A DNA stretch of 56,389 bases from an uncultured Clostridia bacterium (GTDB lineage: Bacteria; Bacillota; Clostridia; Christensenellales; Pumilibacteraceae): contig CALVUQ010000008.1 in the NCBI GenBank assembly GCA_944363615.1, forward strand, positions 1 through 56,389, read 5' to 3'. Shown here in pieces: positions 44,721 to 53,461 of this stretch. The translations under genes and the position numbers were made by a program. Below the pieces are notes generated by a model. It searched no databases. It saw only the letters and a list, made by a program, of their open reading frames with translations, and was not told where the DNA came from. The first letter of the stretch is position 1; every line of letters starts with the position of its first letter.

Positions 44721-45223
44721 CTGCTTACGTTATTCCGCTGATATTCTTAACAGTCCTTATCATTACCTTCGTAAAACGCAAAAACGGTTACTCGGTGTTT
44801 GTGGACGGCTCCAAATCCGCGCTGTCGCTTATGGCGGAAGTCTTTCCCTACCTTCTTACGGTCATGATGGCGGTGGAGCTTTTCAGGGCAAGCGGAGTTT
44901 CCGCCGCCGTCAGCAGCGCCGTGGAACCCGTAATGAACTTCTTCGGAATCCCCAAAGAACTGACGGAACTTATTCTTGTCCGTCCGCTTTCGGGCGCGGG
45001 CGCGCTTGCGGTACTGGACAACATTTACACCCTTTACGGCACGGATACTTACGTGGGACTTTGCGCGTCGATAATATACGGCTCTAGCGAAACTATTTTT
45101 TACGTTTCCAGCATCTATTTTTCCAAAAGCGACATAAAAAACCTTCGTTACTCCATTCCCGTCGCGCTTATCGCCACTTTTACCGGCTGCGTTTTAGGCT
45201 GCTTTGTGATGAAGCTTATGTGA
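44717..45223 (+). CDS. spmB: Spore maturation protein B
   Basis: A 168-residue partner of SpmA with the same gate-domain fold: about four hydrophobic segments and the conserved RPLSGAGALAVL and IYGSSETIFYV motifs. Its ATG overlaps the stop of spmA, giving translational coupling. Confidence 0.92.
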   Translation: MTAYVIPLIFLTVLIITFVKRKNGYSVFVDGSKSALSLMAEVFPYLLTVMMAVELFRASGVSAAVSSAVEPVMNFFGIPKELTELILVRPLSGAGALAVLDNIYTLYGTDTYVGLCASIIYGSSETIFYVSSIYFSKSDIKNLRYSIPVALIATFTGCVLGCFVMKLM

Positions 45224-45309
45224 TTTTATCCCCCTTTTGCGCGAAATCGCCAAATGAAATTTAATTTTGCCGCTGACGCCGACTTTTACAAAAAAACCAC
45301 AAATAAAAT

Positions 45310-45343
45310 AAAACCGCAAGCCCGAAAAAGGAATTGCGGTTTT
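45310..45343 (+). terminator. Terminator of spmAB
   Basis: AAAACCGCAA (45310-45319) pairs with TTGCGGTTTT (45334-45343), followed by A and three T. Its symmetry may also serve the convergent cysK gene. Confidence 0.8.
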
Positions 45344-45500
45344 ATTTAGAAATCAGGATCCGAAATTTTTATTTCACTTTTAATGACTAACTTAATTTCA
45401 GTCAATAAGGCGAACCCGATAATTTTATTTTTACGCTGAACGCCGATATAATCCGTTTATGACGATTTGGGATATCCTGCGACTTAATCGCGCGAATGTT

Positions 45501-46421
45501 TTATTCGTAAAGGTCGGTGGAAAGATACCTGTCGCCGCCGTCCGGAAGCAGTACAAGCACGCGCTTAGAGGGGTTGCGTTTCAGAACCTCGGTTGCGGCA
45601 AACAGGGCCGCACCGCCCGAAATGCCCACGGTAAACCCCTCGGTCCGGGCGAAAAGACGCGCTGCGGAATACGCTTCCTCCGTCTTTACGGCGACGACTT
45701 CGTCAAGGACGCTTTTATTTAAGGTTGCGGGCAGAAAATTGGCGCCGATGCCCTGAAGTTTGTGCGCGCCCGCATAGCCTTTGGAAATAAGTGGGGAATC
45801 GAACGGCTCCACTGCGACGATTTTTACGCCTTTAACGCACTCTTTAAGCTTTTTGCCCACGCCCGAAATCGTGCCGCCCGTGCCCACGCCCGCGACGAAA
45901 AAGTCGAGTTTTCCGTCAAGGTCGGAAATTATTTCCTCCGCCGTGGTCTTTTCATGAATTTCGGGATTGGCGGGATTGGAAAACTGGTCGGGAATAAAAG
46001 CGTTTTCGGTAGACGCAAGCAGTTCCTGCGCTTTGTCCACCGCGCCTTTCATTCCTTCGGCGGCAGGAGTCAGTACCAGCGTGGCGCCCAACGCGGAAAG
46101 GATTTTACGCCGCTCGGCGCTCATGGATTCGGGCATGGTGAGTATCAGCTTATAACCGCGCACGGCGCAGGCCATGGCAAGCCCTATGCCCGTGTTGCCG
46201 CTTGTGGGCTCTATCACCGTGCCGCCCGCTTTCAGTCTGCCGCTTTTTTCCGCGGCTTCGATCATGGCAAGCCCCACGCGGTCTTTTGCCGATCCGCACG
46301 GATTAAAGCCTTCCGCCTTTACCAAAAATTCCCCTTTTACTCCCGCGGCTAAAGCAAAGCGCGATGCTCTTATTACGGGAGTGTTTCCTATAAGCGCGGT
46401 AACGTCGTCGTAAATTTTCAT
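45501..46421 (-). CDS. cysK: Cysteine synthase (O-acetylserine sulfhydrylase)
   Basis: A 306-residue PLP enzyme making cysteine from O-acetylserine and sulfide. The PLP lysine is Lys46 in GSAKDRVGLAM; the substrate loop TSGNTG and the phosphate-binding GTGGTISG are present. GGAGAAC precedes the ATG. It is monocistronic, downstream of the gpmI terminator. Confidence 0.96.
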   Translation of the reverse strand: MKIYDDVTALIGNTPVIRASRFALAAGVKGEFLVKAEGFNPCGSAKDRVGLAMIEAAEKSGRLKAGGTVIEPTSGNTGIGLAMACAVRGYKLILTMPESMSAERRKILSALGATLVLTPAAEGMKGAVDKAQELLASTENAFIPDQFSNPANPEIHEKTTAEEIISDLDGKLDFFVAGVGTGGTISGVGKKLKECVKGVKIVAVEPFDSPLISKGYAGAHKLQGIGANFLPATLNKSVLDEVVAVKTEEAYSAARLFARTEGFTVGISGGAALFAATEVLKRNPSKRVLVLLPDGGDRYLSTDLYE

Positions 46422-46500
46422 GTTTTTGTTCTCCGAATTAAAGATAAAATAATAAAATCAGCCGCGATTCGCTTAAACCGCTTGATTTAATCAACCGATT

Positions 46501-46555
46501 AAAAAGAAAAAGGTCGGGCAATGGGAAAACGTCTTTTCCTTTTTACGCCGACCTT
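46501..46555 (-). terminator. Terminator of tpiA-gpmI
   Basis: On the minus strand AAGGTCGG pairs with CCGACCTT (46555-46548 and 46517-46510), followed by TTTTCTTTTT. Confidence 0.85.
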
Positions 46556-46566
46556 ATAAAAATACT

Positions 46567-48090
46567 TTACTGTTTTTCAATCAGGCTTTCGCCTTCCATT
46601 TCCTCGGGTTTAACTACGCCCATTACGTCCAGAAGCGTGGGGGCCACGTCGCAAAGCGCGCCCGTCTTTTTGAGTTTTGCGCCTTTGAATCTGTCGCCCA
46701 CAAGTATAAACGGCACGGGATTGGTGGTGTGCGAAGTGCAGGGAGAGCCGTCGTCGAAGGTCATCTGCTCGGCGTTGCCGTGGTCGGCGGTGACAAGCGC
46801 CGTTCCGCCCGTCGCCTGAACAGCGGGCACCAAGCGGGAAAGACATTCGTCCACGGTTTTAACGGCCTTTACCGCCGCGTCGAAAACGCCCGTGTGTCCC
46901 ACCATGTCGCAGTTTGCAAAGTTAAGGATAAGCACGTCGACGTCGCCTATTACTTCCAGCGCCTTCTCGGTAACCTCGGGCGCGCTCATTTCGGGCTGAA
47001 GGTCGTAAGTCGCGACTTTGGGGCTGGCTACCAGCACGCGCTGTTCGCCCTCGTTGGGTTTTTCCACGCCGCCGTTAAAGAAGAAAGTGACGTGCGCATA
47101 CTTTTCGGTTTCGGCAACTCTTGCCTGAGTAAAGCCCTTATGCGCAAGGTACTCTCCAAGCGTGTTTTTAAGCGCGCGCGGTGCAAACGCGGTGTGTATA
47201 CCCGTAAAAGTCGCGTCGTACTGAGTCATTCCCACGTAATAAACGGGCTTGTATCCGCCGGCGCGCTCGAACATGTCGAAGTCCTCGTAAATGGCGGCGC
47301 GCGTAATTTCTCTTGCGCGGTCGGAACGGAAATTGTAGAAGATTATCGAGTCGTTTTTGTTTACGCCCTTATATCCGTCCACAACTACGGGCTTTATAAA
47401 CTCGTCGAACACCTTTTGAGCGTAAGAAGCCTTAATGCCCTCCTCCGCCGTTTCGAACTTTGCGCCCACGCCCGCAAACACGCAGTCGTAGCCCTGTTTT
47501 ACACGCTCCCAGCGGTTGTCGCGGTCCATGTAGTAATATCTGCCCACGACGGTGGCGATTTTGCCCACGCCGATTTCTTTGATTTTTTCCTCTAAAAGCT
47601 CAACGTAATGCGCCGCGCTGTCGGGCGGAACGTCGCGTCCGTCCGTGACGCAGTGAACGTAAACTTCCTTAAGCCCCTCGCGTTTGCAAAACTTCAGAAG
47701 CGCGTAAAGATGCTCGTTGGAGCTGTGAACGCCGCCGTCGGACAACAGTCCCACAAGGTGAAGCGCGGTATTGTATTTCTTTACGTTTTCCGCGGCGCCC
47801 AGGAAAGCGGGATTAGTGAAAAACTCGCCGTCCTCAATGGCCTTGTCTATCTTGGTGATGTCCTGATAAACCACTCTGCCCGCGCCCAGGTTAAGGTGTC
47901 CCACCTCGCTGTTGCCCATTTGTCCCGCGGGAAGTCCCACGGCTCTTCCGCTGGCCTCGATAAGCGTGTGCGGATATTTTTCCATGAGAGAAGTGATGTA
48001 AGGAATACCGCACTTTTTAACGGCATTGCCTTTCTCGCTTTCCCTGTAGCCGAAGCCGTCCATTATAATAATAGCGTCAGTTTTTTTCAT
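46567..48090 (-). CDS. gpmI: 2,3-bisphosphoglycerate-independent phosphoglycerate mutase
   Basis: A 507-residue alkaline-phosphatase-superfamily enzyme interconverting 3- and 2-phosphoglycerate. It carries the metal-binding start IIMDGFGY, the serine nucleophile motif MGNSEVGH and the late TADHGNAEQM. CGGAG precedes the ATG. It lies 47 nt downstream of tpiA, both in lower glycolysis. Confidence 0.97.
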   Translation of the reverse strand: MKKTDAIIIMDGFGYRESEKGNAVKKCGIPYITSLMEKYPHTLIEASGRAVGLPAGQMGNSEVGHLNLGAGRVVYQDITKIDKAIEDGEFFTNPAFLGAAENVKKYNTALHLVGLLSDGGVHSSNEHLYALLKFCKREGLKEVYVHCVTDGRDVPPDSAAHYVELLEEKIKEIGVGKIATVVGRYYYMDRDNRWERVKQGYDCVFAGVGAKFETAEEGIKASYAQKVFDEFIKPVVVDGYKGVNKNDSIIFYNFRSDRAREITRAAIYEDFDMFERAGGYKPVYYVGMTQYDATFTGIHTAFAPRALKNTLGEYLAHKGFTQARVAETEKYAHVTFFFNGGVEKPNEGEQRVLVASPKVATYDLQPEMSAPEVTEKALEVIGDVDVLILNFANCDMVGHTGVFDAAVKAVKTVDECLSRLVPAVQATGGTALVTADHGNAEQMTFDDGSPCTSHTTNPVPFILVGDRFKGAKLKKTGALCDVAPTLLDVMGVVKPEEMEGESLIEKQ

Positions 48091-48137
48091 AGTCGATGTA
48101 CTCCGTAATTAAGTATGCCGTTTTTACGCGTGAAAAA

Positions 48138-48899
48138 TTACGCCTTTACGCCCGCCTTGACTACCACGGAAAAATCCTGAGCCTTAAGCGACGCGCCGCC
48201 GATAAGACCGCCGTCGATATCGCTCATCGCCATAAGTTCCGCCGCGTTTTTGGCGTTCATGCTGCCGCCGTACTGAATGCGCACGCGGTTTGCCGCAGCT
48301 CTGCCGTATTTTTTGGCAAGAGTTTTACGGATAAACCTGATGGTGTCGTTAGCCTGCTCGCTGGTGGCGGTTTTGCCCGTGCCGATAGCCCAGACGGGCT
48401 CGTAAGCTACGACGATTTTCTTTGCGTCCTCGGCGTCGATACCCTCGAAAGCGCCTTCTATCTGCTTGTAGAGAATGCTTTCGGTAAAGCCGCCTTCGCG
48501 CTCGGCAAGCGTTTCGCCCACGCAAACGATGGGCTTAAGTCCGTTCTTAAGCGCCTGAACGGTGCGTTTGTTGACCGTCTCGTCCGTCTCGCCGAAGTAC
48601 TGACGGCGCTCGCTGTGGCCGATTACTACGTATTCCGCGCCCGCCTCGATAAGCATTGCCGCGCTGATTTCGCCCGTAAACGCGCCCTTGTCCGCCCAGG
48701 AAACGTTTTGCGCGCCCACGCGGATTTTGCTGCCTTTAACCAGCTTTTTTACCTTTTCTATGTCGGTAAAAGGCACGCACACCACTATGTCCACGCCCTT
48801 GACGTCTTTTACCAGCGGCTTAAGCGCGGTAAGAAGCGCTTCCGCCTCCGCCTTGGTGTTGTTCATCTTCCAGTTGCCCGCAATAATCGGCTTTCTCAT
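48138..48899 (-). CDS. tpiA: Triosephosphate isomerase
   Basis: A 253-residue TIM-barrel enzyme. AGNWKMN, the histidine motif GHSERR and the catalytic AYEPVWAIGTG with its flexible lid are all present. AAGGAG precedes the ATG. It is the first gene of tpiA-gpmI; no gap, pgk or eno gene is adjacent. Confidence 0.98.
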   Translation of the reverse strand: MRKPIIAGNWKMNNTKAEAEALLTALKPLVKDVKGVDIVVCVPFTDIEKVKKLVKGSKIRVGAQNVSWADKGAFTGEISAAMLIEAGAEYVVIGHSERRQYFGETDETVNKRTVQALKNGLKPIVCVGETLAEREGGFTESILYKQIEGAFEGIDAEDAKKIVVAYEPVWAIGTGKTATSEQANDTIRFIRKTLAKKYGRAAANRVRIQYGGSMNAKNAAELMAMSDIDGGLIGGASLKAQDFSVVVKAGVKA

Positions 48900-48979
48900 T
48901 TTTATGTAACTCCTTATTTGATTTTTCTGAATAAAATTCAGCGTTCAGTTGCGCATTAGCCCCAAACGCACCGTTAATT

Positions 48980-49008
48980 ATTATAAACGATTAAAACGCA
49001 ATTATCAA
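48980..49008 (-). promoter_or_regulatory. Promoter of tpiA-gpmI
   Basis: On the minus strand TTGATA (49008-49003) and TATAAT (48985-48980) with a 17-nt spacer, about 80 nt before the start codon. Confidence 0.75.
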
Positions 49009-49143
49009 GCGAAAAGCACCATAAACGCAGTTTTCAAGCGGTTTAAGCGTAATTAAAGCTTTTTTATGCCCTGTAAAAAATATTTTTACCCGTAATCGAT
49101 TTCTCTCTTAATCACAAAATGTGATTTAAGGGCGAGCGGCCTT

Positions 49144-49285
49144 AAAAAAATCTTCCGCATTAAGCGCCCCGTGCGTGTTTCCAGATGTCATTAAACCGCC
49201 GCGTAACCCCCAGGGATAAATTCCGTAAGGCCTGTGCCGCACAAAAGCAAAAAGCGGTAGCGCGTCTTAACGCCTTATGCCAAGT
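49144..49285 (-). ncRNA. Candidate structured small RNA, possibly 6S RNA
   Basis: About 142 nt on the minus strand in a gap with no ORF. The 5' end (CUUGGCAUAAGGCG) pairs with the 3' end (CGCUUAAUGCGGAAG), nine of ten core pairs plus three more. Seven U follow (49150-49144), so the closing stem doubles as a terminator. A TATCAT box (49296-49291) sits seven bases before the 5' end. Inside, ACCGC can pair with GCGGU around a large unpaired region, and GGGUUACGCGGCGG resembles the 3' half of known 6S RNAs. The long closing stem and open centre fit 6S RNA, which sequesters housekeeping RNA polymerase. It is shorter than most (180-200 nt), so the identity is tentative. Confidence 0.45.
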
Positions 49286-49344
49286 CACCGATGATACCGC
49301 ATAATGCCTGTTGACAACTTAACAAATGTATCCGCTGAAAAAAA

Positions 49345-49595
49345 ATACGAAACTCTTAAAAGCTTACCTAAAGTTACCGCAAGCCCACTGACAATCTGAC
49401 TTTACAGCCATTACAGAAATATTAAACTGTTAAAAAGCTACCCAAAGTTACCACGAATACATTGATAATCATTATATAGCCAATGTAAAAACACGAAAGT
49501 CTTAAAAGCTAACCTAAAGCTACCTCAATCACATTGACAATCTGACTTTACAGCCATTACAGAAATATTAAACTCTTAAAAAGCTACCCTGGGTA
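49345..49595. repeat. Tandem array with a 72-74-bp period
   Basis: Units start at 49351, 49425, 49497 and 49571 with AACTCTTAAA-like sequence followed by AGCTACC-type stretches. Units 1 and 3 share a 36-bp block exactly, while unit 2 differs, pointing to a 146-bp higher-order duplication. It lies between the 6S-like RNA and rlmB. Confidence 0.75.
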
Positions 49596-49618
49596 AAAAT
49601 AAAAAGCACGAAAAAGGA

Positions 49619-50347
49619 TTACTTTTCGAAATTCTGTCTTATATACTCGTAAACTACAAGTCCGGCCGCAACGGAAGCGTTAAGGGAATTTACTTTGCCG
49701 CGCACGGGAAGCGCGACCACGCCGTCGCACTTTTGCTTGGTCAGGCGTTTTACTCCGCTGTCCTCGCCGCCCACTACGAAAGCCGTAGCGCCCGTAAGCC
49801 GCGTTTTGTAAATATCGTCGCCGTCCATATCGGCGGCATATACCCAAACGCCCCTTTCCTTAAGGAAATCAATTTCGTCGTTAATGTTGGTGACCTTTGC
49901 CACAAGCATGTGCGCTGCCGCCCCTGCCGACACTTTGACCACCGTATCGTTTACCGACACGCTGCGGTGCCGCGGAATGATCACCCCGTGCACGCCGCCG
50001 CACTCGGCAACGCGCAGAATACTGCCGAGGTTATGCGGGTCCTCCACCCCGTCGAGAATGAGGATAAAAGGCGCCTCCCCCCGCTTTTCGGCAAGGGCGA
50101 GAATGTCTTCGGGTTCGCAGTACTTAAAGTCGGTTATTTCCGCGATAAATCCCTGATGTTTTTTGCCTGCCGCCTCGCGGTCCAGCACCTCTTTGTCGTA
50201 GAAGAAAATCTTTATCCCGCGCGATTTCGCGTCGTTGATGATGCGCTGCGCCCCCGAGTCTTTAAGGTCGCGGGAGGCAATCAGCCTGTCTATGGTGGAG
50301 CCCGATTTCAACGCCTCCGTAACGGCGTTACGTCCGATTACTTTCAT
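49619..50347 (-). CDS. rlmB: SpoU-family 23S rRNA 2'-O-methyltransferase (RlmB type)
   Basis: A 242-residue SPOUT methyltransferase that should methylate a guanosine ribose of 23S rRNA. An N-terminal substrate-binding domain (about 1-75) precedes the trefoil-knot domain with DPHNLGSILR, VGGEDSG and LNASVAAGLVVYE. The ATG at 50347, preceded by AAGGAAC, is preferred over an upstream in-frame start. In many Firmicutes mrnC and rlmB are neighbours; here thyA and folA lie between them. Confidence 0.92.
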   Translation of the reverse strand: MKVIGRNAVTEALKSGSTIDRLIASRDLKDSGAQRIINDAKSRGIKIFFYDKEVLDREAAGKKHQGFIAEITDFKYCEPEDILALAEKRGEAPFILILDGVEDPHNLGSILRVAECGGVHGVIIPRHRSVSVNDTVVKVSAGAAAHMLVAKVTNINDEIDFLKERGVWVYAADMDGDDIYKTRLTGATAFVVGGEDSGVKRLTKQKCDGVVALPVRGKVNSLNASVAAGLVVYEYIRQNFEK

Positions 50348-50388
50348 TTTTTTACGTTCCTTCGATGAAAAATTATTTTTTGTGAGTT

Positions 50389-50409
50389 TTTTGGGAAAAT
50401 GTCCCAAAA
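50389..50409 (-). promoter_or_regulatory. Perfect hairpin in the rlmB leader
   Basis: TTTTGGGA and TCCCAAAA, separated by five bases, lie about 40 nt before the rlmB start. No T-run follows on the minus strand, so it is not a terminator. It may be an operator or an RNA structure. Confidence 0.4.
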
Positions 50410-50622
50410 TCTGACGGCGCTTCACACTGTTTTACCGATTCAGAACCTGTTACGTTCGGAAAAAGATGATAAGTGCAGCCTAATCACGGCTTATTTTATC
50501 CTTGATACCGCATGAATCTTAGGTCCGAAAGCGCGGAATCGTTAAGCCTAAACACGGCTTAAAACCGACGCAAGCCCATAAATCAGGTTTCCGACATAAT
50601 ATACCCGACTTTAAAACCCGTG

Positions 50623-51135
50623 TTATTTTGCGAAAAAGTCAGTAGGCGAGTCGTTTTTGTAAGTAGTGAAATTTATCGTGTATTCCCCGTCCTTAACACA
50701 AGGAGAAGTAAAAACGCACCGCCATTGCGGCATTTTGTCAAGGTCGGGAAAGAAGACTTCCGCGCCGCCCGACGCGTCCACTTTGGTGACAAGCGCCTCC
50801 TCGCAATAAGGCAGCATGGTTTTATAGAACATTGCGCCGCCGATGACGAAAATATCTTGGTCGCGGTACTTTTCAAGCGCGGATTTAAGCTCCTCCATCG
50901 AGTCCGCCACAATACAGTCGTCGCGCTTGACTCCGCCCGGCCAGAGTACGGCGTTTACGCGGTTGGGAAGAGGCTTGCCGCCCGGGAAAGACTTAAGCGT
51001 ATTGCTGCCCATGACCACTACTTTGCCCGTAGTCGCGGTGCGGAAAAACTTCATATCCTCCTTAAGCTTAAACAGCAAATCGTTTTTTTTGCCTATGCCC
51101 CACTCTTTATCCACCGCAACAATCGCGCGAATCAT
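50623..51135 (-). CDS. folA: Dihydrofolate reductase
   Basis: A 170-residue NADPH-dependent enzyme regenerating tetrahydrofolate. AVDKEWGIGKKNDLLFKLKEDMKFF contains the active-site acid (Glu of KEDMKFF) in two parts of the usual N-terminal motif, followed by VVMGSNT and FVIGGAMFY. Its ATG overlaps the thyA stop by four bases, matching the coupling of the two reactions. Confidence 0.96.
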   Translation of the reverse strand: MIRAIVAVDKEWGIGKKNDLLFKLKEDMKFFRTATTGKVVVMGSNTLKSFPGGKPLPNRVNAVLWPGGVKRDDCIVADSMEELKSALEKYRDQDIFVIGGAMFYKTMLPYCEEALVTKVDASGGAEVFFPDLDKMPQWRCVFTSPCVKDGEYTINFTTYKNDSPTDFFAK

Positions 51136-51962
51136 ATTGCCACCTCTATTTTTTTGCCCATGGGCGTGTATTTGTAATCCTGAAGCTCGAAGTCGTCCAC
51201 CTTGAAGTCGTAAAAGTCCGTGACGTCGCGCTTAAGTATAAGCTTGGGCGCGGGATACTGCTCTCTTTCGAAAAGCTCCTTGCAAAGCGGAATGTGACGG
51301 TCGTAAATATGCGCGTCGGCAATGACGTGCACGAACTCGCCGGGCTTTAATCCGCATACTTTGCTTAACATTATTACAAGCATGGAATACTGCACCACGT
51401 TCCAGTTGTTTGCCGTAAGCATGTCCTGCGAACGCTGATTGAGTATTGCGTTAAGCTTGTCCCCCGTCACGTTAAAAGTCATCGAGTACGCGCAAGGATA
51501 CAGATTCATTTCGTGAAGGTCTGCGTGAACGTAAATATTCGTCAGGATTCGCCTTGACTGGGGATTGTTTTTAAGGTCGTATATAACCCTGTCCACCTGG
51601 TCGAAATAACCCTCTTTATACTTGTGCTTAACGCCCAGCTGATATCCGTAAGCCTTGCCTATGGTGCCGTCCTTGCCCGCCCAGGAATCCCAGATATGAC
51701 TGTTAAGCTCGCTTACCCGATTGCTTTTTTTCTGCCAGATCCACAAAAGCTCGTCCAGTGCCGCGGCGAAATTGGTTTTTCTTACCGTGATAATGGGAAA
51801 CTCTTCCTGAAGGTCGTAGCGGTTTACGATACAGAATTTTTTAACGGTGTGCGCGGGCGTACCGTCCTCCCAGTGCGGCCGTACGGGCATGCCCTCGTCC
51901 GAAAAGCCGTTTTCCATAATGTCGCGAAGATTGCTTAAGAATATCTTGTCCGCCTTGCTCAT
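51132..51962 (-). CDS. thyA: Thymidylate synthase
   Basis: A 276-residue enzyme converting dUMP to dTMP using methylenetetrahydrofolate. The catalytic cysteine lies in NLYPCAYSM, and the conserved QRSQDM and HIYDRHI motifs follow. GGAGGAG precedes the ATG, which overlaps the mrnC stop by four bases. Confidence 0.98.
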   Translation of the reverse strand: MSKADKIFLSNLRDIMENGFSDEGMPVRPHWEDGTPAHTVKKFCIVNRYDLQEEFPIITVRKTNFAAALDELLWIWQKKSNRVSELNSHIWDSWAGKDGTIGKAYGYQLGVKHKYKEGYFDQVDRVIYDLKNNPQSRRILTNIYVHADLHEMNLYPCAYSMTFNVTGDKLNAILNQRSQDMLTANNWNVVQYSMLVIMLSKVCGLKPGEFVHVIADAHIYDRHIPLCKELFEREQYPAPKLILKRDVTDFYDFKVDDFELQDYKYTPMGKKIEVAI

Positions 51963-52360
51963 TTTTCTCCTCCTTGGGTTTCCTTAGCCGAAACGCATTT
52001 TTCCATAAGATAATAAAGTCTTTCCGTTTGCCCCGTTATTTTCAAAAAACCCAGCACTCCTTCCAGCGCGGTGGCTTTTTTGTAAACGCCTAAAGCCGCG
52101 TTTTTTGCCTTGGAAACGTTGTGACAGTTGCGGCTTCTTCGTGCGATTTCGCGCTCCTCGGGCGTAAGATCTTCGGCAATCGCGTCCAGCATTTGCGCCT
52201 GAGCGGCCGCACAGACGAAAGAGCTTGCCATTTTATGGAGGTAGCCCGATTTAAAGTCGTGATTGTCCACAAGCTTTTCCCTGACGAACAGCGTGAACAC
52301 GGCGTCGCCCAGAAACGCGAGCGAAAGCGGATTGAGTTGTATTGCGTCCTTGACTTCCAT
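51959..52360 (-). CDS. mrnC: Mini-ribonuclease III
   Basis: A 133-residue Mini-III RNase: only the RNase III catalytic domain, without a double-stranded RNA-binding domain. In Bacillus it matures 23S rRNA. LNPLSLAFLGDAVFTLFVR carries the catalytic acidic residue, and EEREIARRSRN the second acidic site. The ATG at 52360 has no ribosome binding site; a consensus promoter ends seven bases before it, so the mRNA seems leaderless. It is the first gene of mrnC-thyA-folA. Confidence 0.92.
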   Translation of the reverse strand: MEVKDAIQLNPLSLAFLGDAVFTLFVREKLVDNHDFKSGYLHKMASSFVCAAAQAQMLDAIAEDLTPEEREIARRSRNCHNVSKAKNAALGVYKKATALEGVLGFLKITGQTERLYYLMEKCVSAKETQGGEK

Positions 52361-52367
52361 AAATAAG

Positions 52368-52396
52368 ATTATAACACGTTTAAGCAAAAATCTCAA
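52368..52396 (-). promoter_or_regulatory. Promoter abutting the mrnC start codon
   Basis: On the minus strand TTGAGA (52396-52391) and TATAAT (52373-52368) with a 17-nt spacer. Seven bases separate the -10 box from the ATG, so transcription should begin at or one base before the start codon. Confidence 0.75.
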
Positions 52397-52508
52397 CGAA
52401 ATAAACAACCGTCCAAGAATGGCTTTCAGAACCAATGAAACGCGTTAAACCGAACAAATCAATAAAAAGACGAAACGGATTGCCGTTGCTTTCATTATAG
52501 CGTTTATG

Positions 52509-53360
52509 CTATTCTATAACCGTAGCGGAACCGCTGTCCTTTCTTCCTTTATCGCGGCGATAGGCAAGCGGCGACTTACCAGTGTATTTTTTGAACATTT
52601 CGCTGAAGCGCTCTATGGAAGAAAATCCCACGGCGTAAGCCACTTCCGTCACCGTAAAGTCATGCGCGTCCAGAAGCAGTTTTTCCGCCTTGCCGATGCG
52701 GTACCGCGTGAGATAGTTATAGGGCGAACAATTCATCGCGGCGGAAAAAACGGTGGTGAAATGCGACCTGCTCATGCCCAGTTCGCCCGCCAGCCATGTG
52801 ACGTCGAAAGGACGGAAATAGTTGTTTTCTATAAACCTTACCGCGCTTTTCACGATATCGGGCTTTGCGGTTTCGCTTTGACTGAGCGACGAATAAATGC
52901 CGCCCAGCAACCTGTAGAGAAAGGAATAAAGCTTAAAAAGAGTTTCCGTGCTGTCGGTGTCCGTCCTGAGAATGCTTTCAAGGTCGTAAGCAAGGTCGGC
53001 GTCCACGTCGAAAACAACCGCTTTAATGCCCAAAGCGCGCTCGGCAAGCGCCTTTGCTCCCGCGCCCTTAAAACCCAGCCACGCGTAATGCCAAGGGTCG
53101 GACTTGTCCGCACAGTACTGATGAAGGGTATCGGGCCGAATGAAAAACGCCTTGTTTTTACCGACTTCGTAAGCTTTTCCGTCAGAGAAAAACCTGCCTT
53201 TACCCGACAGAACAAGATGAAAAAGGTAGTAATTTCTTACCGTGGGGCCGTAGTTATGCCCGGGGGCGCACTCCTCGAAACCTGCGTCGCAAATTTCGAT
53301 ATCCCGGCTTAAGCTTTTGCCGTCAAGAAACAGAAAACCGTAATTTTTTCTCTCGTTCAT
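52509..53360 (-). CDS. AraC-family transcriptional regulator
   Basis: A 283-residue regulator. An N-terminal cupin-like sensing domain (about 25-150) is followed by two helix-turn-helix units at the C-terminus (MSRSHFTTVFSAAMN and VAYAVGFSSIERFSEMFKK). The ATG at 53360 is chosen; a TTG four codons upstream is possible and neither has a strong ribosome binding site. It is divergent from the GH4 gene 101 nt away, so it most likely controls that gene in response to a galactoside (inference). Confidence 0.9.
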   Translation of the reverse strand: MNERKNYGFLFLDGKSLSRDIEICDAGFEECAPGHNYGPTVRNYYLFHLVLSGKGRFFSDGKAYEVGKNKAFFIRPDTLHQYCADKSDPWHYAWLGFKGAGAKALAERALGIKAVVFDVDADLAYDLESILRTDTDSTETLFKLYSFLYRLLGGIYSSLSQSETAKPDIVKSAVRFIENNYFRPFDVTWLAGELGMSRSHFTTVFSAAMNCSPYNYLTRYRIGKAEKLLLDAHDFTVTEVAYAVGFSSIERFSEMFKKYTGKSPLAYRRDKGRKDSGSATVIE

Positions 53361-53390
53361 ATCTTTTCTCAAAATTTAGATTGGTTTTAT

Positions 53391-53410
53391 CGAGGGAGCT
53401 GAAGCCCTCG
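53391..53410. promoter_or_regulatory. Inverted repeat between the AraC and GH4 genes
   Basis: CGAGGG and CCCTCG separated by eight bases lie midway in the divergent promoter region, next to an ATAATA stretch reading toward the GH4 gene. It is a candidate binding site of the AraC-type regulator, or a leader hairpin of the GH4 mRNA. Confidence 0.45.
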
Positions 53411-53461
53411 GATAATATAACAAATTATTAAAAATAAGTCAATCGGAGGAGGAACAAAAAA

